Positions 1-9,048 of a DNA stretch of 64,000 bases are shown here, piece by piece (the stretch's first letter is position 1; every line of letters starts with the position of its first letter). Under the pieces are notes generated by a model. The model was given only the letters and a program-made list of their open reading frames with translations. It had not been told where the DNA came from and ran no database searches. The DNA is from Corynebacterium alimapuense (GTDB lineage: Bacteria > Actinomycetota > Actinomycetes > Mycobacteriales > Mycobacteriaceae). Made by a program: the position numbers and the translations under genes. Location of the stretch: the NCBI RefSeq assembly GCF_003716585.1, contig NZ_PTJO01000005.1, positions 248,001 through 312,000 on the forward strand. Direction: 5' to 3'.

Positions 1-601
1 GATAGTCTTCATCCGGGCGCGACCAACCCTGCGGGATGGTCTCGATATTACCCACTCCAGCGACCGTTTCTCCCAGGTGATTAACTGCCCAGAGAATCCG
101 CGGAATAGCGACCTGTTGTGCTGCCGCATGAGTGATGTGATGGGCACGAATATGGTCAGGATGCCCATATCCCCCATCTGGCCCATAAGTAATGACCAGA
201 TGTGGACGCAACTCCTGGAAAATCTCGACCAACAGCGCCACGGCATGTTCCCCAGAATTGACGAAGGCTCGAGGATTCTCGTGTGCCGGGCTCCCCATCA
301 TTCCGGAATCGCGGAAGGCTCCCGCCCCACCCAAAAATGCCCCGTTGACGTTCAACGCTGCCAAGGAATCTTGCAGCTCACGGATTCGAAAACCACCGAG
401 TTGATCAGCCTCATCAGCCACTAACCCCTGAAAAGGTTCTCCGATGACCTCACCTTCTTCACCCAGGGTGCAGGTCACTACCGTGACGTGGGCACCGCGC
501 CGGGCTAGGTTGGCCAGCGCGCCGCCCGTCCAGATCGCCTCATCATCGGGGTGCGCGTGGACCGCGATGACACGGTATCCACTCAGGTCAGGCGAGCTCA
601 T
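1..601 (-). CDS. mshB: MshB, GlcNAc-Ins deacetylase of mycothiol synthesis (3' part outside window)
   Basis: Zinc-dependent deacetylase of the LmbE/PIG-L family. It removes the acetyl group from GlcNAc-inositol in the cytosolic pathway to mycothiol, the low-molecular-weight thiol of Actinobacteria. About 200 N-terminal residues are visible. The metal-binding motif AHPDDE lies at residues 16-21 and a second ligand motif, GHPDH, near residue 160; the text between them (TCTLGEEGE, FQGLVADEADQLGG, GSPAHENPRAF) is typical of MshB rather than of the mycothiol-conjugate amidase Mca. The ATG overlaps the stop of the upstream lpqW gene (ATGA), so the two are probably cotranscribed and translationally coupled. 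The remaining C-terminal portion runs off the left edge. The family call is secure; the MshB/Mca distinction is from recall of the family. Confidence 0.92.
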   Translation of the reverse strand, partial: MSSPDLSGYRVIAVHAHPDDEAIWTGGALANLARRGAHVTVVTCTLGEEGEVIGEPFQGLVADEADQLGGFRIRELQDSLAALNVNGAFLGGAGAFRDSGMMGSPAHENPRAFVNSGEHAVALLVEIFQELRPHLVITYGPDGGYGHPDHIRAHHITHAAAQQVAIPRILWAVNHLGETVAGVGNIETIPQGWSRPDEDY

Positions 602-2196
602 TGCATCCTCCAGGTAGCGACTGTCGAGAGTCCGGCAGTCCAATTCTCCAGATCCGGGTCCGGACCAACGATACCCTCTCCTAAGACCATCACTCGACGT
701 TCGCCCAACAGGGGGACAACCAGATGCTCACTGGCATTGATCTCTCTAAATTGCTCGGCGGCGGTTTCTTGGTCGACCTCCCCTGCCAATAGTTCCGCAG
801 CCAAGGTATCGCTTTCTGGAGTGCAATAGCCCGAGAGGTTTCCCGAGCGCAAGGAGGTCTCTTGAGACGGGCAAAGCCAATCACTAGCAAGCGTGATCGA
901 CCCTTCATCCGATTCATCCCAAGAAATCACCGCATCTATCTCGCCATCAGGCAGCAGCTGACCAGTAATGCGGTCTAAGTCATCGCTCACCATCTCCGCG
1001 GCCACTCCGTAGTTGGCGAGCATATCGACGATCGTTCGAGCAGCTGCGACCGCCGTATCATCGCCGGGATCAACCCCCAGCGTCAACGGACTATCCGTAG
1101 TTGCTTGGATCAATAATTCGGGCGGCTCATCGTCTAGACCTCGAGCAGGTGCGTATTCGGGAATGCTCAGATCAGAGCTGCGCCCGGCGGCAAGACGGGC
1201 GACCAACGGGACGTCGATAAGCGAATGCAACTGCTCACGAGCAGCTTGCTCCATAAGAATCGGAGAGTTCACTGACATGGTCAGCTGTAGCTCTCGAGGA
1301 TCTTCAACGGTGCGCACTTGGGTGCCCTGCATCAAAGAGTAGGCATCGACGGAAGTCTCTGTGGGAATGATATCGAGAAAACTCATCTGCCCAGTACGAA
1401 GCTGCTGTACGCCTTGGGTCTCAGAGCGGATCTCTTGGAAGGAGACTTGGTCAATCTGGGCTGGATCCTCGCCCCAGAAGCGGTCATTGCGATTGATCAC
1501 GATCACGCCACGCGCATGATCAATGGAGCTGACTTTATAGCGGCCAGCAGAAGCCGGAACGCTATCACTCATGGCATTGGCAAAATCAGTGGCTCCAGAT
1601 CCCAAGAGATGACTGGGCAACAGGTTGTCGAACATGTCCCGCCATTCAGCTACCGGCTGCTCGAAATCGACGTCCACGGTCCGACCATCAGCTGATACCT
1701 GGATATCCGAAATGGCACGATAGCCTGCTGGGTCAATCACTCCGGGTGTAGTGGACATCCCCAGCCACAAATAGCGAAAGTCTGCGCCGGTAATTGGGGT
1801 GCCATCTGACCATTGAGCAGAAGGGGAAATGAGATAGCGCAATGACTGCGCCACTTCCGAATCCTCCGACTCAATCATCGAAGCCGATTCGAGGACATCA
1901 GTGTCCATAACTCCATCACGGAATGCGCTGGGCAGCACCAACGAGGCCAGAGAATTCACAAAATAGGAAGAATCTGCAATCAAATGTGGGTTCAAGCCCT
2001 CATTTTGAACCCCAATTCCGACGCTAATAACTTCTTCCGAGAGAATCGGTGTTGAGGTAGCTTCCGCTGAGGTCTCGGTGCTAGAGAGATTGGTTTCTTC
2101 CGTTACCGGATCCTCGACGGGAGCTGGTCCTGGGTTGGCGGAGCAGGAGGTCAACGTCACCGCGACAACGATGGCTAACAGCGGACTGATTTTCAC
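598..2196 (-). CDS. lpqW: LpqW-like lipoprotein, family 5 solute-binding fold
   Basis: Predicted secreted lipoprotein of about 532 residues with the extracellular solute-binding protein family 5 fold. In mycobacteria and corynebacteria the homologue beside typA (LpqW) is not a transport protein; it steers mannosyltransferase activity in phosphatidylinositol mannoside, lipomannan and LAM synthesis. I place the start at the GTG giving VKISPLLAIVVAV and the lipobox LTSC; the longer reading from 2235 would put an acidic stretch in front of the signal peptide. No ABC permease or ATPase adjoins it, which fits a non-transport role. It lies between typA and mshB, an order also known in M. tuberculosis, and overlaps mshB by 4 nt. 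The alternative is an ordinary peptide-binding lipoprotein. Confidence 0.8.
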   Translation of the reverse strand: MKISPLLAIVVAVTLTSCSANPGPAPVEDPVTEETNLSSTETSAEATSTPILSEEVISVGIGVQNEGLNPHLIADSSYFVNSLASLVLPSAFRDGVMDTDVLESASMIESEDSEVAQSLRYLISPSAQWSDGTPITGADFRYLWLGMSTTPGVIDPAGYRAISDIQVSADGRTVDVDFEQPVAEWRDMFDNLLPSHLLGSGATDFANAMSDSVPASAGRYKVSSIDHARGVIVINRNDRFWGEDPAQIDQVSFQEIRSETQGVQQLRTGQMSFLDIIPTETSVDAYSLMQGTQVRTVEDPRELQLTMSVNSPILMEQAAREQLHSLIDVPLVARLAAGRSSDLSIPEYAPARGLDDEPPELLIQATTDSPLTLGVDPGDDTAVAAARTIVDMLANYGVAAEMVSDDLDRITGQLLPDGEIDAVISWDESDEGSITLASDWLCPSQETSLRSGNLSGYCTPESDTLAAELLAGEVDQETAAEQFREINASEHLVVPLLGERRVMVLGEGIVGPDPDLENWTAGLSTVATWRMQ

Positions 2197-2275
2197 AAGC
2201 CTAAGTATGTCAGGTTCAAAGCCCTCGGATGTCACAGTGCCCAGCTGTGGCCCCTAACCAACGCAAGGAAATACT

Positions 2276-2333
2276 AAAGGGGCAGCCCCGCCGGCTGCGT
2301 GTAATACGCGTTCTCCGGCGGGGCTGCCCCTTT
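2276..2333 (-). terminator. Strong hairpin terminator after typA
   Basis: A perfect 19-bp inverted repeat (arms 2276-2294 and 2315-2333, 20-nt loop) of GC-rich sequence flanked by an A run on one side and a T run on the other. It lies 13 nt beyond the typA stop and before lpqW, so lpqW probably has its own promoter or depends on read-through. Confidence 0.85.
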
Positions 2334-2346
2334 TACTGAAGCGAGC

Positions 2347-4257
2347 TTACTTGTTCATGGCTTTCGCCTTGGAACGAGCACGGTTGCGCTCAGTAGCGTT
2401 GAGCAAGAGCTTGCGCACGCGCAGAACGTTCGGGGTGACCTCGACGCACTCGTCCTGGCCACAGAACTCCATTGCCTCGTCCAGAGACAGTGCCCGAGCC
2501 TTGGCCAGGGTAACGGTGGTGTCGGCGCTGGCGGCACGCATGTTGGTGAGCTTCTTCTCACGCGTGATGTTGATGTCCATGTCCTCGTCGCGGTTGTTCG
2601 CGCCAACGACCATGCCCTCGTAAGCATCGGTGCCGGGCTCGACGAAGAAGGAACCACGGTCCGTCAAGATCTGCAGAGCATAGGCAGTGATCTGACCGGT
2701 ACGGTCGGCGATCAAAGAACCAGAGGCGCGACCCTTGATTTCGCCGGCCCACGGCTGCAAGCCTAGAGAGTAGCTGTTGGCGATGCCGGTACCGCGGGTA
2801 TCGGTCATGAAGGTGGTACGGAAGCCGATCAGGCCACGTGCTGGGACGTCGAATTCCATCCGAACCCAGTCGCCTGCACCGGTAGCCATGCTGGTCATCT
2901 GACCCTTACGGGCAGCCAACAGCTGGGTAACGGAACCCTGGTGCTCGCTAGGAACATCGATGATCATGTGCTCGAAGGGCTCGTGGATCTTGCCATCAAC
3001 CAACTGAGTAACAACCTGTGGCTTGCCGACGGTGAGCTCGAAGCCTTCACGGCGCATGGTCTCAACCAAGATGGACAGTGCCATCTCACCACGGCCCTGA
3101 ACCTCCCACGTGTCGGGGCGCTCTGTAGGCAGCACGCGCAGGGAGACGTTACCAATCAATTCCTGATCCAAGCGAGCCTTAAGCACACGTGCGGTGAGCT
3201 TGTCGCCGCCACCGCGTCCGGCCAGCGGCGAGGTGTTAACACCAATGGTCATGGAGATTGCGGGCTCATCGACGGTAATCCGCGGCAGTGCCATCGGGTT
3301 TTCAACGTCAGCAAGAGTATCGCCGATCATGATCTGATCAATGCCGGAGATCGCCGCAATGTCGCCAGCGATAACTTCCGAGGCAGCCACACGGGTCACA
3401 CCAACGGTACGCAGCAGCTCAGCGATCTTGACGGTCTTGGTGTGCTGGACGCCTTCATCGTCGTAATGGATCCAAGCAACCTGCTGACCCTTCTTCAAGG
3501 TGCCAGCGTGGACACGGACCAGACCGATACGACCCAAGAAGGAAGACGAGTCAAGGTTGGTCACGTGAGCCTGCAGCGGGGCATCAATTTCTGCGGAGGG
3601 CTCAGGAAGAACCTCGTAGATAACATCGAATAGAGCCTGCAGGTCTTCGGCCTCAGGGGCCTTGCCGTTGCCGGGGTTCTCAGTGGAGGCTTTGCCTTCA
3701 CGGCCGGAGGCGTAGAGCACCGGCAGATCAAGGAGACGCTCGGCGGCCTCTGCGGCCTCCGGGTCCTCAAGGGAAGCGGCCAACTCCAGGAGCAGGTCCT
3801 GAGAATCTTCGACGACCTCGTCGATGCGGGCGTCATGGCGGTCAGTTTTGTTAACCAGAATGATGACCGGCATTTTGGCCGCCAGTGCCTTGCCAAGCAC
3901 GAAGCGAGTCTGCGGGAGCGGGCCCTCAGAAGCATCGACGAGCAAGACGACGCCGTCGACCATGGACAGTGCGCGCTCAACCTCGCCACCGAAGTCGGCG
4001 TGGCCGGGGGTGTCGATGACGTTGATGATCAGGTCATTGCCATCTTTACCGGCAGCTTTACGGCGAATAGCAGTGTTCTTAGCCAGGATGGTGATGCCTT
4101 TTTCGCGCTCCAGGTCGCCGGAGTCCATCACCCGGTCGGTGATCTCGCCGTGGTCGCTGAATACGCCGGATTGCTCCAGCATGGCGTTGACGAGGGTGGT
4201 CTTGCCGTGGTCGACGTGCGCGACAATGGCGACGTTACGGAACTCGGGGTGGGACAC
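2347..4257 (-). CDS. typA: TypA/BipA ribosome-associated GTPase
   Basis: Translational GTPase related to EF-G. It binds the 70S ribosome and supports ribosome assembly and stress or cold adaptation. About 636 residues. G1 AHVDHGKTT lies near residue 12, G3 DTPGHADF near 80, and G4 NKTD near 135. The C-terminal half carries the BipA-specific domain with GRGEMALSILVETMRREG and the glycine-rich ANSYSLGLQPW region. I chose the GTG at 4257 (VSHPEFRNVAIVAHVDHG) because AGGAGT lies 9 nt upstream and family members begin within a few residues of this point. The 22-codon extension to 4323 is probably untranslated. A strong terminator follows. Expected to be a housekeeping gene with its own promoter in the 370-bp upstream gap. 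Confidence 0.96.
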   Translation of the reverse strand: MSHPEFRNVAIVAHVDHGKTTLVNAMLEQSGVFSDHGEITDRVMDSGDLEREKGITILAKNTAIRRKAAGKDGNDLIINVIDTPGHADFGGEVERALSMVDGVVLLVDASEGPLPQTRFVLGKALAAKMPVIILVNKTDRHDARIDEVVEDSQDLLLELAASLEDPEAAEAAERLLDLPVLYASGREGKASTENPGNGKAPEAEDLQALFDVIYEVLPEPSAEIDAPLQAHVTNLDSSSFLGRIGLVRVHAGTLKKGQQVAWIHYDDEGVQHTKTVKIAELLRTVGVTRVAASEVIAGDIAAISGIDQIMIGDTLADVENPMALPRITVDEPAISMTIGVNTSPLAGRGGGDKLTARVLKARLDQELIGNVSLRVLPTERPDTWEVQGRGEMALSILVETMRREGFELTVGKPQVVTQLVDGKIHEPFEHMIIDVPSEHQGSVTQLLAARKGQMTSMATGAGDWVRMEFDVPARGLIGFRTTFMTDTRGTGIANSYSLGLQPWAGEIKGRASGSLIADRTGQITAYALQILTDRGSFFVEPGTDAYEGMVVGANNRDEDMDINITREKKLTNMRAASADTTVTLAKARALSLDEAMEFCGQDECVEVTPNVLRVRKLLLNATERNRARSKAKAMNK

Positions 4258-4627
4258 GGGTGGGCTACTCCTAGCGCAAGAGACTTCGGGCCCACTAGGG
4301 CCACGATGGTGAACAGCAGCCAAGAATACTCCCGATGTCCACTATCTGCAGCATTGACCGTCCCGACCGGCGATTCAGTGCTCAGTTTCGCTTAGTTGAA
4401 GGCCTTCCAGTGGTGTTTTCCATTCACCAACTGAACTCCCCGATGTGACTAGGACGAAGGTCGCCTCTACGATCATCTCCGAGCTCTTTGTAACGAAATG
4501 ATCACTGTCACCGAAACCATTAATAGATCTTCACATCGTGTTGACAGGGTCATTCAAGTGAATATTGATTCTCAAGTAAACTACTGTGACTATTGTGACT
4601 CGCCCGAAATGTCCGGAAAGGTTCCCC
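4258..4627. promoter_or_regulatory. Divergent intergenic region between typA and the secreted-protein gene
   Basis: No convincing gene is present in these 370 bp. The stretch must hold the typA promoter (minus) and that of the 4628 gene (plus). A plausible plus-strand -10 is TAAACT at 4577-4582, with a poor -35 about 18 nt upstream. A TTGACA at 4541-4546 has only a weak hexamer at the right distance. Assignments are tentative. Confidence 0.35.
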
Positions 4628-5353
4628 GTGGGACTACTTAACAGCCAGGCCAGGAATGGCTTTGCCACTGCGGCTATGGCCGCTGCCGTGGCCGCTGCCG
4701 CACTCAGCATGAGTGTGCTAGCAACCCCGACAGCTGCGGCTAGCTCGATAGCTCCGGAGTCTTCTGAATCATCACTACCTCCCTCCCCTGTTGACGAACT
4801 CGGCCGCCCCACCCCGGAGACCGTTGAACGAGTTGAAGATCTAGCAGCACAGCCATGGATGCCCGAGCAGGCCAGCAACGCAATCCTCTCAGCCTTAGCC
4901 TTTTCCACTGGCATGGGCGAGTCTGAGTCTGGCGTTGATCTTCCGGAAGACGGCCCGGGTTTCACTCAGTTCATCTGGCCGACGGTCTCTGGAAACTGCA
5001 TTGGCGGCGAGTCCGACTCGGTGGCCTCGGCTATCGCGGTACCCGGCCCAGCTGAGATTCCCTTTCCCGGAGCCGAAGCCGGACAAACTACGTTCCTCTT
5101 CACTGCACTAGGCACTGCACCCGCTGCCGCTGAGCAGGGCGGAATGTACGTCCACTGGTTCAATCTTGACTCCTTTGAACATGGCATAACTTCCCTAGAA
5201 AACAACAACATCAATCCGGATGGCCCAGCCACCATTTCAGGCACCGGCGACACCGGAAACGGCACTCTCGTAGCCGTCGCTTCCGGCGAAGTCCGCACCC
5301 TAGATGCCAATTGTTCCTTCCTGCCCACGGCAGCCATCATCGACGCTAGGTAA
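4628..5353 (+). CDS. Secreted protein of unknown function
   Basis: I do not recognise a family. The GTG at 4628 has GGAAAGG just upstream and gives a 241-residue product starting VGLLNSQARNG, followed by an alanine-rich hydrophobic segment (about residues 11-33) and an ATPTAAAS cleavage-like site, so export by the Sec pathway is likely. The mature part starts with a Ser/Pro/Glu-rich linker, then a region with two cysteines (SGNCIGGES and LDANCSFLP) that could form a disulfide, and aromatic stretches such as MYVHWFNLDS. It may be a small beta-rich extracytoplasmic domain. The downstream DUF402 gene starts 5 bp after the stop, so the two are likely one operon. A conserved corynebacterial envelope protein is a guess. 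Confidence 0.75.
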   Translation: MGLLNSQARNGFATAAMAAAVAAAALSMSVLATPTAAASSIAPESSESSLPPSPVDELGRPTPETVERVEDLAAQPWMPEQASNAILSALAFSTGMGESESGVDLPEDGPGFTQFIWPTVSGNCIGGESDSVASAIAVPGPAEIPFPGAEAGQTTFLFTALGTAPAAAEQGGMYVHWFNLDSFEHGITSLENNNINPDGPATISGTGDTGNGTLVAVASGEVRTLDANCSFLPTAAIIDAR

Positions 5354-5358
5354 CCTCT

Positions 5359-5895
5359 GTGACCACTGACCTTCACCCAGTGAAAAACGAGACCTTCGAC
5401 ATCCCCGGTCGAGTTAATCTCGATCCCAAGGGATTTCGACGGGATGTCGATTCCTATCAGGAAACCGACTTCGGCCTCTACATGGCCCGCGGTGCTGACC
5501 ACCCCCGATTCGGATATCTCGAATCATGGCTGCTTCCGGAACACCTGCTACGCGTTAATATTTTCCACTTCCGGGACGGCATCAATGAACGGCAAGACTT
5601 CTACATCGATATTGCCGATATCACTGTCCAAGACGAAGTCTGGTCCACCCGCGACCTCTACGTGGATTTGGTTTCTATCACCGGCGAACCGCTGTCCATC
5701 CTTGATATTGATGAACTAGCAGCAGCTACTTCTGCCGGCCTGATCACTGCCGCAGATGCAGAGCGTGCCATTGATGCCACTCTGGCCGCAGTAGAAGGGA
5801 TTACCCGCCACGGCGATGACGTCTCAGCCTGGTTAGAAACTCTCGGCATCGATCTGACGTGGGCAGAATCAGTGGAGCTTAGCCCCTCAGAGTAG
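5359..5895 (+). CDS. DUF402 family protein, possible nucleotide phosphatase
   Basis: 178 residues from a GTG. The DUF402 core is visible: FYIDIADITVQDEVWSTRDL near residues 82-101, then YVDLVSITG and the helix LDIDELAAATSAGLITAADAERA. Family members studied elsewhere hydrolyse nucleoside di- and triphosphates using acidic residues around this DL/D pattern, or share the FomD fold. The N-terminal part (FDIPGRVNLDPKGFRRDVD) is as seen in actinobacterial members. The start lies 5 bp after the preceding stop, with no independent promoter visible, which implies coupling to the secreted-protein gene. The biological substrate here is unknown. Cytosolic: no signal peptide or membrane segment. Confidence 0.75.
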   Translation: MTTDLHPVKNETFDIPGRVNLDPKGFRRDVDSYQETDFGLYMARGADHPRFGYLESWLLPEHLLRVNIFHFRDGINERQDFYIDIADITVQDEVWSTRDLYVDLVSITGEPLSILDIDELAAATSAGLITAADAERAIDATLAAVEGITRHGDDVSAWLETLGIDLTWAESVELSPSE

Positions 5896-5992
5896 GGGTT
5901 AAAGGCGATGTCCTAGAACACATTGTACGGGTAGGCTCGGGTTTATCACTCGGGAACTTCCCGAGGTTGCTTCACCGTTGAGAGGACACACC

Positions 5993-6160
5993 ATGACTGA
6001 CACGCCTAAGCCGATCAGCTGGGAATTCCCAGACGATAAGCCCTTCACTCACAACCATCCTGACACCCCTGGCAAGGACACCGCTGAACAAGAAGGTGAA
6101 CTAGTCGAGGAATGGGGACAAGAGTCTTTCCCAGCTAGTGATCCCCCGGCAAATTACTGA
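5993..6160 (+). CDS. 55-residue ESFPASDPP-motif protein
   Basis: Small acidic soluble protein. The ATG at 5993 is preceded by AGAGGA at 6-nt spacing, better than the longer reading from 5978. The body is rich in Asp, Glu and Pro (FPDDKPFTHNHPDTPG) and it ends with EEWGQESFPASDPPANY. The motif (E)SFPASDPP recurs at the C-terminus of many short uncharacterised proteins in Actinobacteria and Proteobacteria, and no function is established to my knowledge. It has its own spacer of about 100 bp from the DUF402 gene and is followed by a hairpin, so it is probably monocistronic. Probably intrinsically disordered; a stress-related role is speculation. Confidence 0.7.
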   Translation: MTDTPKPISWEFPDDKPFTHNHPDTPGKDTAEQEGELVEEWGQESFPASDPPANY

Positions 6161-6222
6161 TCCGCCGTCGTCGTTGCTAGCTTAGGAAGCCAAACTGAAC
6201 TGGCATCCGGTATAGCTAGAAA

Positions 6223-6258
6223 ATCTGCCGGGCCCCATTGTCACGGGGCCCGGCAGAT
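6223..6258. terminator. Bidirectional hairpin between converging genes
   Basis: Perfect 14-bp GC-rich stem (6223-6236 with 6245-6258, 8-nt loop) in the space between the small plus-strand gene and the end of the dpp operon. A short T run follows on the minus side; on the plus side there is a CTTTTTC about 14 nt later. Confidence 0.7.
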
Positions 6259-6337
6259 CTCATGTTCCGAACTTTTTCTAGACCCAAGCGACTCAACCGA
6301 GAGATACTCGGAGACGCTTGGGGCTCACACACCAAAA

Positions 6338-8056
6338 TTATCTAGGCTGAGTCCCTGTGTCGGGGACGAAAGCTTCACCGGTGCCCAGTTCAATATTCAA
6401 ACCCGGAACCGAGTCGATGAGATCACGAGTGTAGGCCTCTGCCGGATGAGCGAAGACCTGGTCCGCACTCCCATGTTCGACTACCTTGCCCTGCTGCATC
6501 ACTACGATCTCATCGGCGGTCTGTCTCACCACCGCTAGGTCGTGGGTAATAAACAGGTAGGTCAGGCCCAAATCTTCCTGAAGCTGAGATAGCAACTGAA
6601 TAATCTGATTCTGCACCAGCACGTCCAAAGCAGAGACCGCTTCATCCAGCACTAAAACCTCGGGTTTAAGCGCCAAAGCACGGGCGATCGCAATACGCTG
6701 GCGCTGACCGCCAGAGAGCTCATTGGGGTAGCGACGCATTGCGGAACGCGGCATAGAGACGATATCGAGCAGCTCAGCTACTCGCTCCTCACGCTCCTTA
6801 CGGCTTCCGACCTTATGCAGTGCCAACGGTTCTTCAATGCATCGGAAGATCGAATACATCGGGTCGAGCGAGCCATAGGGGTTTTGGAATACCACCTGCA
6901 TCTTGCGACGCATATCAAACAGATCCCGCCCTTTGAGGGTGGACAAATCCGTCCCCTTGTAATAGATGAAGCCACTCGTGGGATCCAATAGGTTCAGCAC
7001 CATATTGGCCACCGTCGACTTACCGGAGCCGGATTCACCCACCAGCGCCATGGTCCGTCCCTTTTTGAGGGTAAAACTCACATCATCTACGGCGCGGAGG
7101 AGCTTCTTATCGCCGCGGGAGCCGCGGACGTCGAATTCCTTGGTGAGGTTTTCAACGCGGATGACTTCCTCAGTGCTGCTTTGATCCCCCTTGGCAATCA
7201 GCTCCTGAGATTTCGCCCCAGCTGCCTTAGCCGACTGGATACGAGAAGAAGCTAATGACGGCGCAGCCGTAACCAAACGCTTGGTATAGGGGTGCTGTGG
7301 GTTTCGGAGAATTTCCAGGCTAGGCCCAGATTCCACAATGCGTCCACGGTGCATCACTACCAAGTGGTCTGCTCGCTCAGCAGCTAGCCCCAAATCGTGG
7401 GTAATAAACAGCACAGCGGTGCCTAGTTCACGGGTCAATCCACCCAGGTGATCAAGGATGCGCTTTTGCACCGTCACGTCCAACGCCGAGGTCGGTTCAT
7501 CGGCGATCAACAGGCGAGGTCGAGCCGCCAGCCCAATCGCGATCAGCGCGCGCTGGCGCATACCACCGGAGAACTCATGCGGATACTGGCGCGCACGACG
7601 AGCGGCATCTGGGAGACCAGCCTCGCCGAGGAGCTCGTTGACCCGGTTATCAACCTCGGATCCAGGCACCACATTATTGGCCTTCAGCGATTCCGCGACC
7701 TGGGTGCCGATCCGCCATACGGGGTTGAGGTTAGACATTGGATCCTGTGGCACGAGACCAATATCCGAACCACGGTAGTGGCGCATTTCTTTCTCAGAAA
7801 GCTTAGTAAGGTCCTCACCATCGAAGAGGATCTCGCCCTCAGTTACTTTGCCTGTTCCTGGAAGCAGGCCCAGAATCGACATTGCCGCAGTCGATTTTCC
7901 TGAACCGGATTCGCCCACGATCGCGACTGACTGTCCTGGGTAAATGGTTAGGTCGATGCCGCGGACGGCTTCAACCACACCGGTGGAGGACGTGAAGGCG
8001 ATTTTGACGCCCTTCATATCCAACAACGGCTTTTCGGATGTCTGTGCGTCGGTCAT
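6338..8056 (-). CDS. Peptide ABC transporter, fused tandem ATPase (DppD-DppF type)
   Basis: Cytoplasmic ATPase of 572 residues carrying both nucleotide-binding domains of a family 5 (peptide/nickel-type) importer in one chain. Domain 1 has Walker [10 protein letters not shown] (about residue 49), signature [12 protein letters not shown] and Walker [14 protein letters not shown] linker near residues 270-300 leads to domain 2, with a second GESGSGKST near 345, signature [15 protein letters not shown] and [11 protein letters not shown]. The ATG overlaps the permease stop upstream (4 nt), the last step of an A-B-C-DF order. Fused DF subunits are common in Actinobacteria. Substrate is probably di- or oligopeptides, judging from the binding protein. 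Confidence 0.93.
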   Translation of the reverse strand: MTDAQTSEKPLLDMKGVKIAFTSSTGVVEAVRGIDLTIYPGQSVAIVGESGSGKSTAAMSILGLLPGTGKVTEGEILFDGEDLTKLSEKEMRHYRGSDIGLVPQDPMSNLNPVWRIGTQVAESLKANNVVPGSEVDNRVNELLGEAGLPDAARRARQYPHEFSGGMRQRALIAIGLAARPRLLIADEPTSALDVTVQKRILDHLGGLTRELGTAVLFITHDLGLAAERADHLVVMHRGRIVESGPSLEILRNPQHPYTKRLVTAAPSLASSRIQSAKAAGAKSQELIAKGDQSSTEEVIRVENLTKEFDVRGSRGDKKLLRAVDDVSFTLKKGRTMALVGESGSGKSTVANMVLNLLDPTSGFIYYKGTDLSTLKGRDLFDMRRKMQVVFQNPYGSLDPMYSIFRCIEEPLALHKVGSRKEREERVAELLDIVSMPRSAMRRYPNELSGGQRQRIAIARALALKPEVLVLDEAVSALDVLVQNQIIQLLSQLQEDLGLTYLFITHDLAVVRQTADEIVVMQQGKVVEHGSADQVFAHPAEAYTRDLIDSVPGLNIELGTGEAFVPDTGTQPR

Positions 8057-9048
8057 CGTTTCCTCGCTTTCGGGTCCAGCGCGTCGCGTACGACATCGCC
8101 CATCATGATGAAGCTGAGCACCGTCAGTGCCAAAGCCGTAGCCGGGTAGAACAACACTTCTGGACGAGTACGCAGGCTGGCCTGGGCGCTAGAGATATCG
8201 CCACCCCAGCTAACGATTGAGGGTGGGAGACCAATACCCAAGAAGGACAACGTCGCTTCTGCGACGATGAAGGTACCCAGGGCGACTGTGGCATAAACAA
8301 TGATTGGTGCCGCAGCATTGGGAAGAATATGACTGGAGAGAATCTTCCACTTCGAAGCTCCCACTGCTCGAGCAGCGGTGACGAATTCCTCGTTTTTGAC
8401 TCCCAGCACTGCTCCACGAGTAATACGCGCAATGTTGGTCCAGCCAAATAGTGCCAAGACCAACACCACGGTAGCCACGGTGCGGTAATCCTTGAATACC
8501 TGCATGACCACAATGGCAGCCAGAACCAGCGGGACCGCAAAGAAGATATCGGTCAAGCGTGACAGCAACGTGTCAAGGATACCGCCAAAGAAGCCGGCCA
8601 ATGCGCCGATAGCGGTACCGATCAAGACCACCAGAATCGTGGTCAGCACACCAACAGCCACTGAAGCCCGCGCACCGTAGATGGTGCGGGCATAAATGTC
8701 ACAGCCCTGCCGGTCAAAACCAAAGATATGGCCGGGTTCTGGCTCGCCGAGGGAATCTGATAGCTGACACATCCGAGGGTCAACGGAGGTAAACAGCTGC
8801 GGGAGCAAAGCGATGAGCACTGCAAAAATGATCAGCGTTCCAGAGACCCAAAACAGTGGTCGCTTGCGAAGGTAATTCCAGGCCTCTCGCCACTGGGATG
8901 AGGGGGCGGATTCATCTGAAACAGCATCGACTGCCCCAAGGCCTGCTTCGTCGGTCTCAGCGATGAAATGTTCCTGGCCCGGTCGAATGGTGGCCGGAAG
9001 GCCTTCTTCGCCGGCCGGATTGGATACGTTTTGGTTCATGTCAGGCAT
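8053..9048 (-). CDS. Peptide ABC transporter permease, DppC type
   Basis: Inner-membrane permease of 331 residues. It has an unusually long acidic cytosolic N-terminus (about 55 residues) before the first membrane helix (PLFWVSGTLIIFAVLIALL), then the DppC periplasmic loop with GFDRQGCDIYARTIYGAR, further helices, and the ATPase-coupling EAA loop EEFVTAARAVGASKWKI near residue 222. It overlaps the DppB gene upstream by 8 nt and the ATPase gene downstream by 4 nt, so translation of the three is coupled. Pairs with DppB to form the channel. Confidence 0.92.
   Translation of the reverse strand: MPDMNQNVSNPAGEEGLPATIRPGQEHFIAETDEAGLGAVDAVSDESAPSSQWREAWNYLRKRPLFWVSGTLIIFAVLIALLPQLFTSVDPRMCQLSDSLGEPEPGHIFGFDRQGCDIYARTIYGARASVAVGVLTTILVVLIGTAIGALAGFFGGILDTLLSRLTDIFFAVPLVLAAIVVMQVFKDYRTVATVVLVLALFGWTNIARITRGAVLGVKNEEFVTAARAVGASKWKILSSHILPNAAAPIIVYATVALGTFIVAEATLSFLGIGLPPSIVSWGGDISSAQASLRTRPEVLFYPATALALTVLSFIMMGDVVRDALDPKARKR

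Noticed and set aside
2941..3633. Long plus-strand reading frame opposite typA
   Set aside because: It lies wholly within typA, whose GTPase motifs are clear, and has no family features or ribosome-binding site; a by-product of codon bias.
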